From NCBI GenBank assembly GCA_001769125.1, contig MEOG01000088.1, positions 107,283 to 171,282 on the forward strand: a DNA stretch of 64,000 nucleotides, in the 5' to 3' direction. The position numbers were made by a program, and so were the translations under genes. How positions within the stretch are numbered: the stretch's first letter is position 1; each line of letters opens with the position of its first letter. Source of the stretch: Bacteroidetes bacterium GWF2_35_48 (GTDB lineage Bacteria > Bacteroidota > Bacteroidia > Bacteroidales > GWF2-35-48). Below are positions 51,924 to 61,332 of this stretch, piece after piece. The notes below the pieces were generated by a model that saw nothing but the letters and a program-made list of their open reading frames with translations, ran no database searches and was not told the DNA's origin.

Positions 51924-53717
51924 ATGAAAATTGAAGAAATAATTATCAATAAAACAGCAGAAGCTATACAAACGCTCTATAATACTCCTATTGATAGTTC
52001 ATCTGTTCAGATTACGAAAACAAAAAAAGAATTTGAAGGAAACCTCACAATGGTAGTATTTCCTTTTCTGAAAATTTCAAAGAAATCTCCGGATCTGACG
52101 GCTCAGGATATTGGTCAATATCTTGTGCAAAATATTCCTAAAATTGATAAATACAATGTAATCAAAGGATTTTTAAATATTTCTGTCAGCAATTCTTACT
52201 GGATATCTTTTTTAAACAATGCACTTACAGAAAAAGAGTATGGAACAAAACCAGTCAACGCAAACACGCCCCCTGTTCTGGTAGAATTTTCTTCTCCGAA
52301 TACGAACAAACCCTTGCATCTTGGTCATATACGTAATAATTTACTTGGCTGGTCTGTTTCTGAAATTCTGAAAGCAAACGGAAAAAATGTTGTGCGTGTA
52401 AATCTCGTGAATGATCGCGGAATACACATCTGCAAATCTATGCTTGCATGGCAGAAATGGGGTAATAACTGTACTCCGGAAAGCGAAAGCAAAAAAGGAG
52501 ATAAGCTTGTTGGCGAATTTTATGTTTTGTTTGACAAAGAAAATAAAAAAGAAATTGAACAACTGAAACAATCAGGATTCAATGATGAAGAAGCGCAGAA
52601 AAAAACAAGTCTGCTTCAGGAAGCGCAAACAATGCTGAAAAAATGGGAAGAAGGAGACAAGGATGTACTTTCTTTATGGGAACGTATGAATTCGTGGGTG
52701 TATAAAGGCTTTGATGAAACCTATAAAAAAATGGGCATCAGCTTTGACCGGATTTATCATGAATCGCAGACCTATAAATCGGGAAAAAATATTGTTCAGA
52801 AGGGAATTGAAAATAATGTCATAACAAAAAAAGAAGATGGCTCTGCCTGGATTGACCTTACAGCAGATGGTCTGGATGAAAAACTTCTTCTCCGCGCTGA
52901 TGGTACTTCTGTTTATATTACTCAGGACATTGGAACAGCAGTGCAACGCTTCTCTGAATATTCTCCCGAAAAACAAATATACGTTGTTGGCAACGAACAG
53001 AATTACCATTTTCAGGTATTGGCTCTTGTCCTTTCAAAACTCGGCTATCAATGGGCTAAAGATATTTTTCACTTGTCGTATGGCATGGTCGAACTGCCCG
53101 AAGGCAAGATGAAATCACGCGAAGGAACTGTTGTGGATGCTGATGACCTTATGGATGAAATGACGCAATCTGCACGTGAAATTTCAAAAGAATTAGGAAA
53201 ACTCGATGACCTGAGTACTGAAGAAGCTGAAAAAATTATTCAAACGATTGCAATGGGGGCTTTGAAATACTTTATTCTAAAAGTAGACCCGAAAAAAAAT
53301 ATGCTGTTTGACCCAAAAGAATCCATTGATTTTAATGGAAACACAGGACCTTTTATTCAATACACATACACAAGAATTCAATCTGTTTTAAGAAAAGCTG
53401 CTGAAACCGGAATTCAATTAAATGAAAATATCCGGGAAAATATTTCTGAAATTGAAAAGGAGAAAGAAATAATTCAGTTATTATATGAATTCCCGGATGT
53501 TGTTATGGAAGCGGGTAAAGCATACAGCCCTGCCCTGATAGCCAATTATACTTATGAGCTTGCAAAAACGTACAATCAGCTTTACCATGATTTTCCTATC
53601 TTAAAAGAAGAAAATTCTGATATCAGAAATCTCCGAATTGGTCTTTCGCTTCTGTCCGGAAATGTTATTAAAAAAGCAATGGAATTACTTGGAATAAATG
53701 TACCTGAAAAAATGTAG
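51924..53717 (+). CDS. argS: Arginyl-tRNA synthetase
   Basis: 597 residues, normal length. N-terminal Arg-tRNA-synthetase domain (1-85), HIGH motif in SSPNTNKPLHLGHIRNN, class I signature with VNLVNDRGIHICKSMLAW, KMSKS equivalent in GKMKSREGTVVDADDL, and the C-terminal DALR anticodon-binding domain (FNGNTGPFIQYTYTRIQSVL onwards). It charges tRNA-Arg; essential. It is a stand-alone gene. Confidence 0.97.
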   Translation: MKIEEIIINKTAEAIQTLYNTPIDSSSVQITKTKKEFEGNLTMVVFPFLKISKKSPDLTAQDIGQYLVQNIPKIDKYNVIKGFLNISVSNSYWISFLNNALTEKEYGTKPVNANTPPVLVEFSSPNTNKPLHLGHIRNNLLGWSVSEILKANGKNVVRVNLVNDRGIHICKSMLAWQKWGNNCTPESESKKGDKLVGEFYVLFDKENKKEIEQLKQSGFNDEEAQKKTSLLQEAQTMLKKWEEGDKDVLSLWERMNSWVYKGFDETYKKMGISFDRIYHESQTYKSGKNIVQKGIENNVITKKEDGSAWIDLTADGLDEKLLLRADGTSVYITQDIGTAVQRFSEYSPEKQIYVVGNEQNYHFQVLALVLSKLGYQWAKDIFHLSYGMVELPEGKMKSREGTVVDADDLMDEMTQSAREISKELGKLDDLSTEEAEKIIQTIAMGALKYFILKVDPKKNMLFDPKESIDFNGNTGPFIQYTYTRIQSVLRKAAETGIQLNENIRENISEIEKEKEIIQLLYEFPDVVMEAGKAYSPALIANYTYELAKTYNQLYHDFPILKEENSDIRNLRIGLSLLSGNVIKKAMELLGINVPEKM

Positions 53718-53867
53718 TTAAGCAATTACCGATATTCTTTGTCCAATTTATGAAAAATTGATTGCATTTTAACTTTCATAAGTTACTTTTTCATAATCTT
53801 AAATTTTCAAGCATATTTTTATTAATTTAGCAAAAAAATAAAAAATGTTATATTATATATAAAAGCC

Positions 53868-55256
53868 ATGATAACAAGAATTGAAATTAACGGCTTTAAG
53901 ACCTTTAGTGATTTTGTAATGGAATTTACTCCTTTTACTGTAATTGCAGGTACAAATGCATCAGGTAAAAGTAATCTTTTTGATGCTTTGAATCTATTAT
54001 CAAATTTAGCAGATAAAGATATGAGGTCTGCATTTAAAAACCTTAGGGGTGATGCGGAAGAGCAATTTACACAATTTTCTTCTAAAGAATTTTCAGATAA
54101 AATTAATCTTGCTGTTGAAATATTGGTTGACAAAACGGTAAAAGATAATTGGGGCGAAGAGGCAATATTAAAATATACACGATTACGATATGAAATACAA
54201 ATAAACAGAATAAGAAATACAAAGGGGTTTGACGATTTAAAAATTTCTCATGAAGAGCTAGTTCCAATTAAACACCAAGAAGACAAATGGGTAAAAAATA
54301 ATATTGATACAAATTTCCTTGAATCTTGGATACCCAAAGTTAAAACTGGTAAAAGAGGAAAACCTTATATTTTAACTGATAATAAATTAAATAAACAAAT
54401 CATTAAAATTCCTCTTGATGGAAAACCTGGACCTGGTAGAGAATTTTCTGCAAATGAAATTGCGCAAAGCGCTTTAAGCAGTGTAAATAGTGTAGAATTC
54501 CCACATGTTTTTGCTGCAAAAAAAGAAATGCTAAATTGGCGATTTTTGCAATTAAATCCTGAGGACTTAAGAAGACCAAGCTCTCGAATGGCTCCAGATA
54601 CAGTTTCTCATAGTGGTGCAAATTTAGCAGCAGCATTATTTAGGTTGCAACAAGAAGATGAATTTGTTTTAAATGATATTTCCATAGAACTAAATAATCT
54701 GTTACCTAATTTTACCAAAGTTGCTATAACCGAAGAAATTTCCGAGAATAAATTTGTAATTAAATTACTTAGTGATGATGGAAGAGAATTTACTTCACGA
54801 GTATTATCCGAGGGAACATTAAGAATTTTAATACTATGTATTTTAAAATATGATAACCAACATAAAGGAATTATTTGTTTTGAAGAACCTGAAAATGGCA
54901 TTCATCCATTTAGGTTAAAAATGATGATTCAATTATTAAAAGGGCTTTCTACTGATTTTACCGATATTGAGTTACCATTATTGCCATTAAGACAAATGAT
55001 TGTAAATACGCATTCTGCTGCGTTTGTTGATAAAATTTTAAAAGAAAATAAAACCTACAAAGAAATTTCAGTTTGGTTTTCAAAACTTGTTTCTAAAATT
55101 TCTTCTAATAATAAACAAAACTGTAAATACACAAAATTGTTACCGGTATCTTATTCTCATGGTCAGATTTCTCTTGATTTTTTGGAACCATCTGAAATAG
55201 CTATGACTGAACTTGAAGTAGAAAAGTATCTTGAAACAAAAGATTTTGAAAGTTAA
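53868..55256 (+). CDS. OLD/AAA_21-type ABC-like ATPase, probable defence component
   Basis: 462 residues. Walker A GTNASGKSNLFDAL (from residue 28), an ABC-signature-like VLSEGTLRILIL, Walker B GIICFEEPENGIHP and switch His in NTHSAAFVD. It is SMC/RecF-like in fold, with a central insertion of helices, and belongs to the overcoming-lysogenization-defect class. The TOPRIM nuclease part found in single-chain OLD proteins is not in this chain but is encoded by the next gene, 2 bases downstream. Two-gene ATPase-TOPRIM pairs (PARIS, AbiL and relatives) act in anti-phage defence. Assignment to any named system is not possible from sequence alone. Confidence 0.82.
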   Translation: MITRIEINGFKTFSDFVMEFTPFTVIAGTNASGKSNLFDALNLLSNLADKDMRSAFKNLRGDAEEQFTQFSSKEFSDKINLAVEILVDKTVKDNWGEEAILKYTRLRYEIQINRIRNTKGFDDLKISHEELVPIKHQEDKWVKNNIDTNFLESWIPKVKTGKRGKPYILTDNKLNKQIIKIPLDGKPGPGREFSANEIAQSALSSVNSVEFPHVFAAKKEMLNWRFLQLNPEDLRRPSSRMAPDTVSHSGANLAAALFRLQQEDEFVLNDISIELNNLLPNFTKVAITEEISENKFVIKLLSDDGREFTSRVLSEGTLRILILCILKYDNQHKGIICFEEPENGIHPFRLKMMIQLLKGLSTDFTDIELPLLPLRQMIVNTHSAAFVDKILKENKTYKEISVWFSKLVSKISSNNKQNCKYTKLLPVSYSHGQISLDFLEPSEIAMTELEVEKYLETKDFES

Positions 55257-55258
55257 TT

Positions 55259-55924
55259 ATGAGAAACATATTACAGATTGGTTATACAACAGAAGGATCT
55301 ACTGATGTTCGATTTTTGAGTAATATTATTCAAAAAACATTTGAAAATATTGCAATGGAATGTAGTAAAGAAATAGATGTTTATCAACCAGAATTTTTAA
55401 GAAAAGAAGGCAATGGTTTTGTTGATCAAATTGTAAATTTAGCTACAAAATATTCTTATTTTCATATAATATGCATCCATTGTGATGCAGACTCTTTATC
55501 AATTGAAAAAAGAATGCAGCATAATATTAATCCTGCTTTTTCCGCAATAAAAAATACAAAGGGATCATTGTGTAAAAACTTAGTGTCAGTAATACCTGTT
55601 CAAATGACAGAGGCATGGATGATGGCAGATTTAGACCTACTAAAGAAAAAAATGGGGACAGATAAATCCAATAATGAATTAGAATTACCTATACGTTCTA
55701 ATTTGATAGAAAAAATTGCTGATCCAAAATCATGTATTTCAAATGCTTTAAGAATAGCCCAAATTTCCCAACCAAGACGAAGAAAAAAATTGACCATTTC
55801 CAATCTTTATACTCCTATATCTCAAGAATTGAGAATAGATAAACTTCAACTATTACCTTCATTTAAAATCTTTGAAGAAAATGCAAGACAAGCAATGATT
55901 AAATTAAATTTTCTACAGCTTTGA
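55259..55924 (+). CDS. TOPRIM-like (DUF4276-type) partner of the OLD ATPase
   Basis: 221 residues. N-terminal Glu in GYTTEGSTDVRFL (E12), Asp pair in IICIHCDADSL (D76, D78) and VQMTEAWMMADLD fit the acidic metal site of TOPRIM-like DUF4276 proteins. The C-terminal half is helical and basic (PRRRKKLT). It starts 2 bases after the ATPase gene, so the two are translated together and probably form a complex. In related systems the ATPase senses phage or DNA ends and unleashes the nuclease. That activity is inferred here. Confidence 0.72.
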   Translation: MRNILQIGYTTEGSTDVRFLSNIIQKTFENIAMECSKEIDVYQPEFLRKEGNGFVDQIVNLATKYSYFHIICIHCDADSLSIEKRMQHNINPAFSAIKNTKGSLCKNLVSVIPVQMTEAWMMADLDLLKKKMGTDKSNNELELPIRSNLIEKIADPKSCISNALRIAQISQPRRRKKLTISNLYTPISQELRIDKLQLLPSFKIFEENARQAMIKLNFLQL

Positions 55925-56064
55925 AATTAAATTACTTTAGAATAAAAGCACAATGCTTAAATCTATAACCTTAGCACTATTTTGCTTTTAGGAAAACACT
56001 AATGCTTCTCATATGTCCCTCTCAAACATTATATACAAACAATTGGTGTCTGCAATTATCTCGC

Positions 56065-58197
56065 CTAACAGGTCAAATCTTTCATTGAAAACTGTATTCT
56101 TTTCCGCAGCACATCTACTTCCAAAACTTTTACAGTAACATGCTGGTGCAATTTCACTACATCGGCAGGGTTACTGACGAATTCATTTTTCAGGTTGGAT
56201 ATATGAACAAGACCGTCCTGCTTAACGCCAACATCTACAAAAGCGCCAAAATTAGTTATGTTTGTAACTATTCCCGGAAGTATCATCCCCGGTTGCAAAT
56301 CATCAATTTTATACACATCTTTTGAAAATTCAAACACCTTAATTATTGTTCTCGGATCGCGTCCCGGCTTTTCAAGCTCTTCCATTATATCTTTTAATGT
56401 AGGCAAACCATGCTCTGGAGTAACATATCGACTAATGTCAATCTTTGAGCGGATTTCTTTATTCGCTATTAAATCAGGAACAAGGCAATTACAATCTTTA
56501 GTCATTTTTTCAACTATGGGATAACTTTCCGGATGTACAGCGCTGTTGTCTAAAGGATTTTTTGCACCCTGAATTCTTAGAAAACCTGCACACTGCTCAA
56601 AACTTTTTTCTCCCATTCTTGGAACTTTTTTTAGCTCCGTTCTTGAAGAAAAAGGTCCGTTATTTTTAATATAATCTGTTATGTTTTGCGCAAGTTGCGG
56701 TCCTAAGCCTGACACATACGTAAGAAGATGTTTGCTTGCTGTATTAATATTCACACCAACATGATTCACGCAACTTTCCACAACAACATCAAGGGCTTTC
56801 TGAAGTTTTACCTGATTCACATCGTGCTGATATTGTCCAACCCCTATTGATTTGGGGTCAATTTTTACAAGCTCTGCAAGCGGATCCATAAGTCTTCTTC
56901 CAATAGAAATAGAGCCTCGAACCGTTACATCAAACTGTGGAAATTCCTCCCGTGCCACTGCTGACGCCGAATATATAGATGCCCCGTTTTCACTGACTAC
57001 AAAAACCTGCACTTTCCTGTCGGGCTTCAACCGTTGAACAAAATGCTCGGTTTCACGGCTGGCTGTACCATTCCCAATTGCAATTGCATCTATTTTGTAT
57101 TGCCCGATAAGCGAAACTATTTTTTTTGCAGCAAGCTTTGTGTCTTCTTGTGGTTTGTGAGGATATATGGTTTCATTGTGTAAGAGATTGCCCTGATTAT
57201 CGAGGCAAACAATTTTACATCCGGTTCTGTATCCCGGGTCAATGGCAAGAATACGCTTTTGTCCCAGCGGTGGAGCGAGTAATAATTGCCTGAGATTTTC
57301 TGAAAAAACACGGATGGCTTCATCTTCTGCCTTTTCAAGCGATGATGCAGCAAATTCTGTTTCAATAGAGGGTTGCAGCAGTCTTTTATACGAATCTTTT
57401 ACAGCAAGTTCAACCTGTTCAGCGCAGTCGTTTTTGTTTTTAATAAAAAATCTGTTTAAAATTTCCAGCGCATCTTCTTCAGGAGGAAAAACAGAAACTT
57501 TCAGAAAACCTTCGTTCTCGCCGCGCCTTATTGCAAGAAGCCTGTGAGAAGGGCATTTTCGCAATGGGTCTGTTGTTTCAAAATAATCCTGATATTTTTC
57601 TGCCTCTGCTTCTTTCCCTTTGATAACTTTAGATCGGATTACTGCTTTCTGATGAAAAAGATTTCTGATTTTATTTCTTGCTCCCGCATCTTCACTAATT
57701 ATTTCAGCAATAATATCTCTCGCTCCCTGCAATGCTTCTTCTACCGAAGGAACAAATTCATTGATATATTTTTTTGCTTCATCAGACAGAGATATTGTTC
57801 TTTGCTTTACTATTAAATCAGCAAGAGGTTCGAGCCCTTTTTCTTTAGCCTGTGTAGCACGGGTCTTTCGTTTTGGTTTGTAGGGAAGGTAAATGTCTTC
57901 CAAATCGGATAAAATATACGTATTTTCTATTAGGGCTTTTAAATCATCTGTCAGTTTACCTTGCTCCTCAATGGTTTTTAAAATTGTTTCTTTCCGTTTT
58001 TCTATTTCCTGTAATCGTTCCGACTCATTTTTCAGGGATAAAATCTGAACTTCATCCAAACCACCAGTTGCTTCTTTTCTGTATCTGCTGATAAAAGGAA
58101 TAGTCGCTCCCTGCTCAAAAAGCTTCAGCGTTTTTTCAATTTGCGTTGTACTGATTCCGGTTTTTTCATTTAATAAATTCAGTAAGGTCTTTTGCAT
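56065..58197 (-). CDS. tex: Tex-family RNA-binding transcription accessory protein
   Basis: 710 residues. N-terminal Tex helices (STTQIEKTLKLFEQGATIPF, then ISRYRKEATGGLDEVQI), a YqgF-like RNase H-fold domain (KRILAIDPGYRTGCKIVCLD), helix-hairpin-helix units (LTYVSGLGPQLAQNITDYI, RTELKKVPRMGEKSFEQCAG) and a C-terminal S1 domain (MILPGIVTNITNFGAFVDVG, DGLVHISNL). The order and length are canonical. Tex binds RNA and influences transcription and RNA turnover. It is monocistronic. Confidence 0.96.
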   Translation of the reverse strand: MQKTLLNLLNEKTGISTTQIEKTLKLFEQGATIPFISRYRKEATGGLDEVQILSLKNESERLQEIEKRKETILKTIEEQGKLTDDLKALIENTYILSDLEDIYLPYKPKRKTRATQAKEKGLEPLADLIVKQRTISLSDEAKKYINEFVPSVEEALQGARDIIAEIISEDAGARNKIRNLFHQKAVIRSKVIKGKEAEAEKYQDYFETTDPLRKCPSHRLLAIRRGENEGFLKVSVFPPEEDALEILNRFFIKNKNDCAEQVELAVKDSYKRLLQPSIETEFAASSLEKAEDEAIRVFSENLRQLLLAPPLGQKRILAIDPGYRTGCKIVCLDNQGNLLHNETIYPHKPQEDTKLAAKKIVSLIGQYKIDAIAIGNGTASRETEHFVQRLKPDRKVQVFVVSENGASIYSASAVAREEFPQFDVTVRGSISIGRRLMDPLAELVKIDPKSIGVGQYQHDVNQVKLQKALDVVVESCVNHVGVNINTASKHLLTYVSGLGPQLAQNITDYIKNNGPFSSRTELKKVPRMGEKSFEQCAGFLRIQGAKNPLDNSAVHPESYPIVEKMTKDCNCLVPDLIANKEIRSKIDISRYVTPEHGLPTLKDIMEELEKPGRDPRTIIKVFEFSKDVYKIDDLQPGMILPGIVTNITNFGAFVDVGVKQDGLVHISNLKNEFVSNPADVVKLHQHVTVKVLEVDVLRKRIQFSMKDLTC

Positions 58198-58301
58198 AAT
58201 TAAATTATATATATATTTGTAAGGTTGATTTCAAAGATACTATTTTTCGTTTTATGCAAAATATTTTTTTCAAAGCAAAAAATAATAATAGAAAATAAAG
58301 A

Positions 58302-58751
58302 ATGAAGATTCGTGAAAAAATATTTTATTTTTTAATTGGAAGCATTTTTTGTTTGCTTTTCTTTACTCAGGGCTGCAAAAATGATGATAACATCTCGTAT
58401 GAAACAAAGCTTACCAAAAACGAATGGCAATTGTATGATATTAGAATTATTCCTCCGGATTCCTCTCTTTTTCTATGGATTGATACCTGTTTAAAAGATG
58501 ATTATATAAAATATTTCCTGGACGGTACTTATACGGAATACGAAGCCGGTGTAAAATGTAATCCTGCTGAACCAATTCAAAAAAGAGGTACCTGGAAACT
58601 TTCTGATGATAAAAAATTATTATACGCAAACGATTATAAAGGCATTCAGACAAACTATGATCTTTTGCTTATAGATTATGAAAGACTTAACATTCAATAT
58701 ACGGATACTAATTTTTTGAAGTATAAACTCTTTTTTAGGGTAAGAAAATAA
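58302..58751 (+). CDS. Probable lipoprotein with lipocalin-like fold
   Basis: 149 residues. Signal sequence ends FFTQGCKNDDN; Cys25 is the likely lipidation site, and the acidic run after it resembles the export signal of surface lipoproteins in Bacteroidota. The rest (KNEWQLYDIRI, YFLDGTYTEYEAG, RGTWKLSDDKKLLYA, LLLIDYERLNIQY, YKLFFRVRK) is the pattern of small lipocalin-like proteins. No specific function. It reads convergently towards the rfbC end. Confidence 0.7.
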   Translation: MKIREKIFYFLIGSIFCLLFFTQGCKNDDNISYETKLTKNEWQLYDIRIIPPDSSLFLWIDTCLKDDYIKYFLDGTYTEYEAGVKCNPAEPIQKRGTWKLSDDKKLLYANDYKGIQTNYDLLLIDYERLNIQYTDTNFLKYKLFFRVRK

Positions 58752-58830
58752 GTTTGTTTTTTGCCCCCTCCTCCTACTCTACTTCAGTGAACATTCATAT
58801 AAACAATTTTACTATTCCTGCATTTTTCCA

Positions 58831-59388
58831 CTACAAAGAAAAATTCATTTCTGCATCATTCATTGACGGAAGAGAGGCGTCTCGTGGCGAAAGTAATGCT
58901 TGTGATTTTTCTATTCCCCAAGATATTTTAAGACTAAAATCAAAAGGATTGAAGCCTTTTTCGGCAGAAGGTGTATAGAAATTGTCGCATTTGTAAATAA
59001 AAGTTGCAGAATCGCTGAGAACAGAGAAGCCATGCGCAAATCCACGCGGAATATAAAATTGCTTTTTATTTTCACAGGATAATTCCACTCCATACCATTT
59101 GCCAAACGTGGGAGAGCCTTTTCTTATATCAACAGCAACATCAAAAACGCTTCCGGATATTACACGAACAAGCTTTGCCTGCGCATAAGGTTCAAGTTGG
59201 TAATGCATTCCTCTTAAAACTCCTTTTGATGATTTTGATTCATTATCCTGAACCCATAATGTATTTAAAATTCCTCCTTCCGTGAATTTTTTTTCATTAT
59301 AACACTCGAAAAAATAACCCCGGTCGTCTTTAAAAACAACAGGTTCTAAAATCAACAATCCTTGAATATCTGTGCTTGTGAATTTCAT
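58831..59388 (-). CDS. rfbC: dTDP-4-dehydrorhamnose 3,5-epimerase
   Basis: 185 residues, full length. Cupin fold with active-site His62 in GVLRGMHYQLEPYAQAKLVRV, DIRKGSPTFGKWYGVELS, RGFAHGFSVLSD and the Tyr region KCDNFYTPSAEKGFNPFD. It acts in dTDP-L-rhamnose synthesis for surface polysaccharide. It lies 5 bases after rfbA. The other two enzymes of the pathway, RfbB and RfbD, are not encoded in the window. Confidence 0.95.
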   Translation of the reverse strand: MKFTSTDIQGLLILEPVVFKDDRGYFFECYNEKKFTEGGILNTLWVQDNESKSSKGVLRGMHYQLEPYAQAKLVRVISGSVFDVAVDIRKGSPTFGKWYGVELSCENKKQFYIPRGFAHGFSVLSDSATFIYKCDNFYTPSAEKGFNPFDFSLKISWGIEKSQALLSPRDASLPSMNDAEMNFSL

Positions 59389-59393
59389 TTTTA

Positions 59394-60281
59394 TCAGGAA
59401 TAAATGGTAAGTATTTTATCGCTTGCAATGTCGAGAAGATATTGTCCGTACTGGTTTTTCTTCATTGGTTCAGCAAGTTTCAGCAATTGCTCTTTTGTAA
59501 TAAATCCTCTTTTATATGCAATTTCTTCAATACAGGAAGCTTTCAATCCCTGACGTTCTTCAATTGTTGCAATAAAATTGGAGGCCTGTAATAAGCTTTC
59601 ATGCGTGCCTGTATCAAGCCATGCCATTCCTCTTCCAAGCAATTTCACTTTTAATCTTTTTTCTTCCAGATACAAGCGGTTCAAATCGGTAATCTCTAAT
59701 TCACCACGCACTGATGGTTTCAGATTTTTTGCTTTCTCAACAACATCATTGCTGTAAAAATACAAGCCGGTTACTGCATAATTTGATTTTGGCTCTTTAG
59801 GCTTTTCCTCTATGCTTATAACATTTCCGTTTTTATCAAATTCTGCAACACCATATCTATCGGGGTCTTTCACATAATAACCGAAAACCACGGCGCCATC
59901 TTCCATTTTAGCTGTATCCAAAAGAATATGACCTAAGCCATGACCAAAGAAAATATTATCTCCAAGCACCATGCACACGGAATCCTTACCAATAAATTTT
60001 TCTCCGATGATGAAAGCCTGCGCCAGTCCATCAGGTGAAGGCTGTACCTCGTAACAAATATTTAAACCGAGTTTGCTTCCATCGCCAAATAAATCTTCAT
60101 AAAGATGAATATCTTTTGGTGTTGATATAATTAAGATATCCCTGATGTTTGAGAGCATCAGCACAGACAGGGGATAATAAATCATAGGTTTGTCATACAC
60201 AGGTATAATTTGTTTTGAAATAGATTGAGTTATCGGATACAGGCGCGTACCTGAGCCTCCGGCTAAAATAATTCCTTTCAT
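59394..60281 (-). CDS. rfbA: Glucose-1-phosphate thymidylyltransferase
   Basis: 295 residues. Nucleotide-binding [17 protein letters not shown] (from residue 8), metal-site [30 protein letters not shown] and [12 protein letters not shown], all typical of RfbA/RmlA. It makes dTDP-glucose from dTTP and glucose-1-phosphate. Its start overlaps the end of the upstream UDP-glucuronate decarboxylase gene by 4 bases, so translation is coupled. Confidence 0.96.
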   Translation of the reverse strand: MKGIILAGGSGTRLYPITQSISKQIIPVYDKPMIYYPLSVLMLSNIRDILIISTPKDIHLYEDLFGDGSKLGLNICYEVQPSPDGLAQAFIIGEKFIGKDSVCMVLGDNIFFGHGLGHILLDTAKMEDGAVVFGYYVKDPDRYGVAEFDKNGNVISIEEKPKEPKSNYAVTGLYFYSNDVVEKAKNLKPSVRGELEITDLNRLYLEEKRLKVKLLGRGMAWLDTGTHESLLQASNFIATIEERQGLKASCIEEIAYKRGFITKEQLLKLAEPMKKNQYGQYLLDIASDKILTIYS

Positions 60282-61219
60282 TTTTTTAATAATATTTTAA
60301 AATAATTAATAGTTTTTGCAAGACCTTCTTCAAGTTGTATCACAGGTTCCCATCCATCAAGTTCTTTTTTTGCTATGGAAATATCGGGTTGCCGTTGAAT
60401 GGGATCATCGGCAGGTAGTGGTAAGTGAATTATTTTTGATTTTGAGTTTGTCATTTCAAGCACCTTTTCTGCAAGAGATAAAATCGTAAACTCATTTGGA
60501 TTGCCAATGTTTACAGGGCCTGTAAAAGAATCGGGTGTGTTCATCATGCGCATCATTCCTTCAATGAGGTCGTCAACATATTGAAAGCTGCGGGTCTGAG
60601 AGCCATCTCCATAAATAGTAATGTCTTCGCCTTTCAGCGCCTGTACAATAAAATTAGAAACAACCCTGCCATCGTTAGGGTGCATGCGGGGACCATAGGT
60701 ATTAAAAATTCTGATAATTTTTATCCGTACATTGTTTTGAAAATTGTAATTCACAAAAAGCGACTCAGCACAACGTTTTCCCTCATCATAACAGGAACGT
60801 GGACCTATAGGATTCACATTTCCCCAATATTCTTCAGTCTGCGGATGAATAATCGGATCGCCGTATACCTCACTGGTAGATGCCTGTAGAACTTTTGCCT
60901 TAATACGCTTTGCTAAACCCAGCATATTAATGGCGCCCATCACGGAAGTTTTAATTGTTTTAATGGAATTGTACTGATAATGTATCGGAGAAGCAGGGCA
61001 GGCGAGATTGTAGATTTCATCTACTTCTACAAAATAGGGCATTGTAACATCGTGGCGTACCAATTCAAAGTATGGGTTGTCAAGCAAGTGAACGATATTA
61101 GTTTTAGAACCAGTAAAATAATTATCAAGACATACTACTTCATTGCCCGTTTGCAAAAGTTTTTCACACAAATGCGAACCTATAAAGCCAGCACCTCCTG
61201 TTACAAGTATTTTTTTCAT
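60278..61219 (-). CDS. UDP-glucuronate decarboxylase (UDP-xylose synthase), extended SDR family
   Basis: 313 residues. NAD-binding GGAGFIGSH (from residue 8), active-site Y144-x-x-x-K148 in [10 protein letters not shown], and the UXS-specific [52 protein letters not shown]. It decarboxylates UDP-glucuronate to UDP-xylose. The UDP-glucose dehydrogenase gene 113 bases upstream supplies UDP-glucuronate, so the two act in sequence. The pair implies xylose in a surface glycan or exopolysaccharide, made alongside dTDP-sugars. Confidence 0.93.
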   Translation of the reverse strand: MKKILVTGGAGFIGSHLCEKLLQTGNEVVCLDNYFTGSKTNIVHLLDNPYFELVRHDVTMPYFVEVDEIYNLACPASPIHYQYNSIKTIKTSVMGAINMLGLAKRIKAKVLQASTSEVYGDPIIHPQTEEYWGNVNPIGPRSCYDEGKRCAESLFVNYNFQNNVRIKIIRIFNTYGPRMHPNDGRVVSNFIVQALKGEDITIYGDGSQTRSFQYVDDLIEGMMRMMNTPDSFTGPVNIGNPNEFTILSLAEKVLEMTNSKSKIIHLPLPADDPIQRQPDISIAKKELDGWEPVIQLEEGLAKTINYFKILLKK

Positions 61220-61247
61220 TTTATGGATGTGTTTTTATTTATGTAAT

Positions 61248-61320
61248 GTTAGGATTACTCGCTGACTTCGGCTCCGCTCAGTCAGCGGATGCAACCTGCA
61301 ACAATTACACATAATCTAAC
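61248..61320. repeat. Palindromic element between ugd and the UDP-xylose synthase gene
   Basis: Outer ends GTTAGGATTA (61248-61257) and TAATCTAAC (61312-61320) are imperfectly inverted. Inner stem CGCTGAC (61260-61266) pairs with GTCAGCG (61281-61287). The shape is that of a short non-coding palindromic repeat and could act as a partial terminator or processing site within the operon. Confidence 0.45.
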
Positions 61321-61332
61321 AATCTTCAATTT

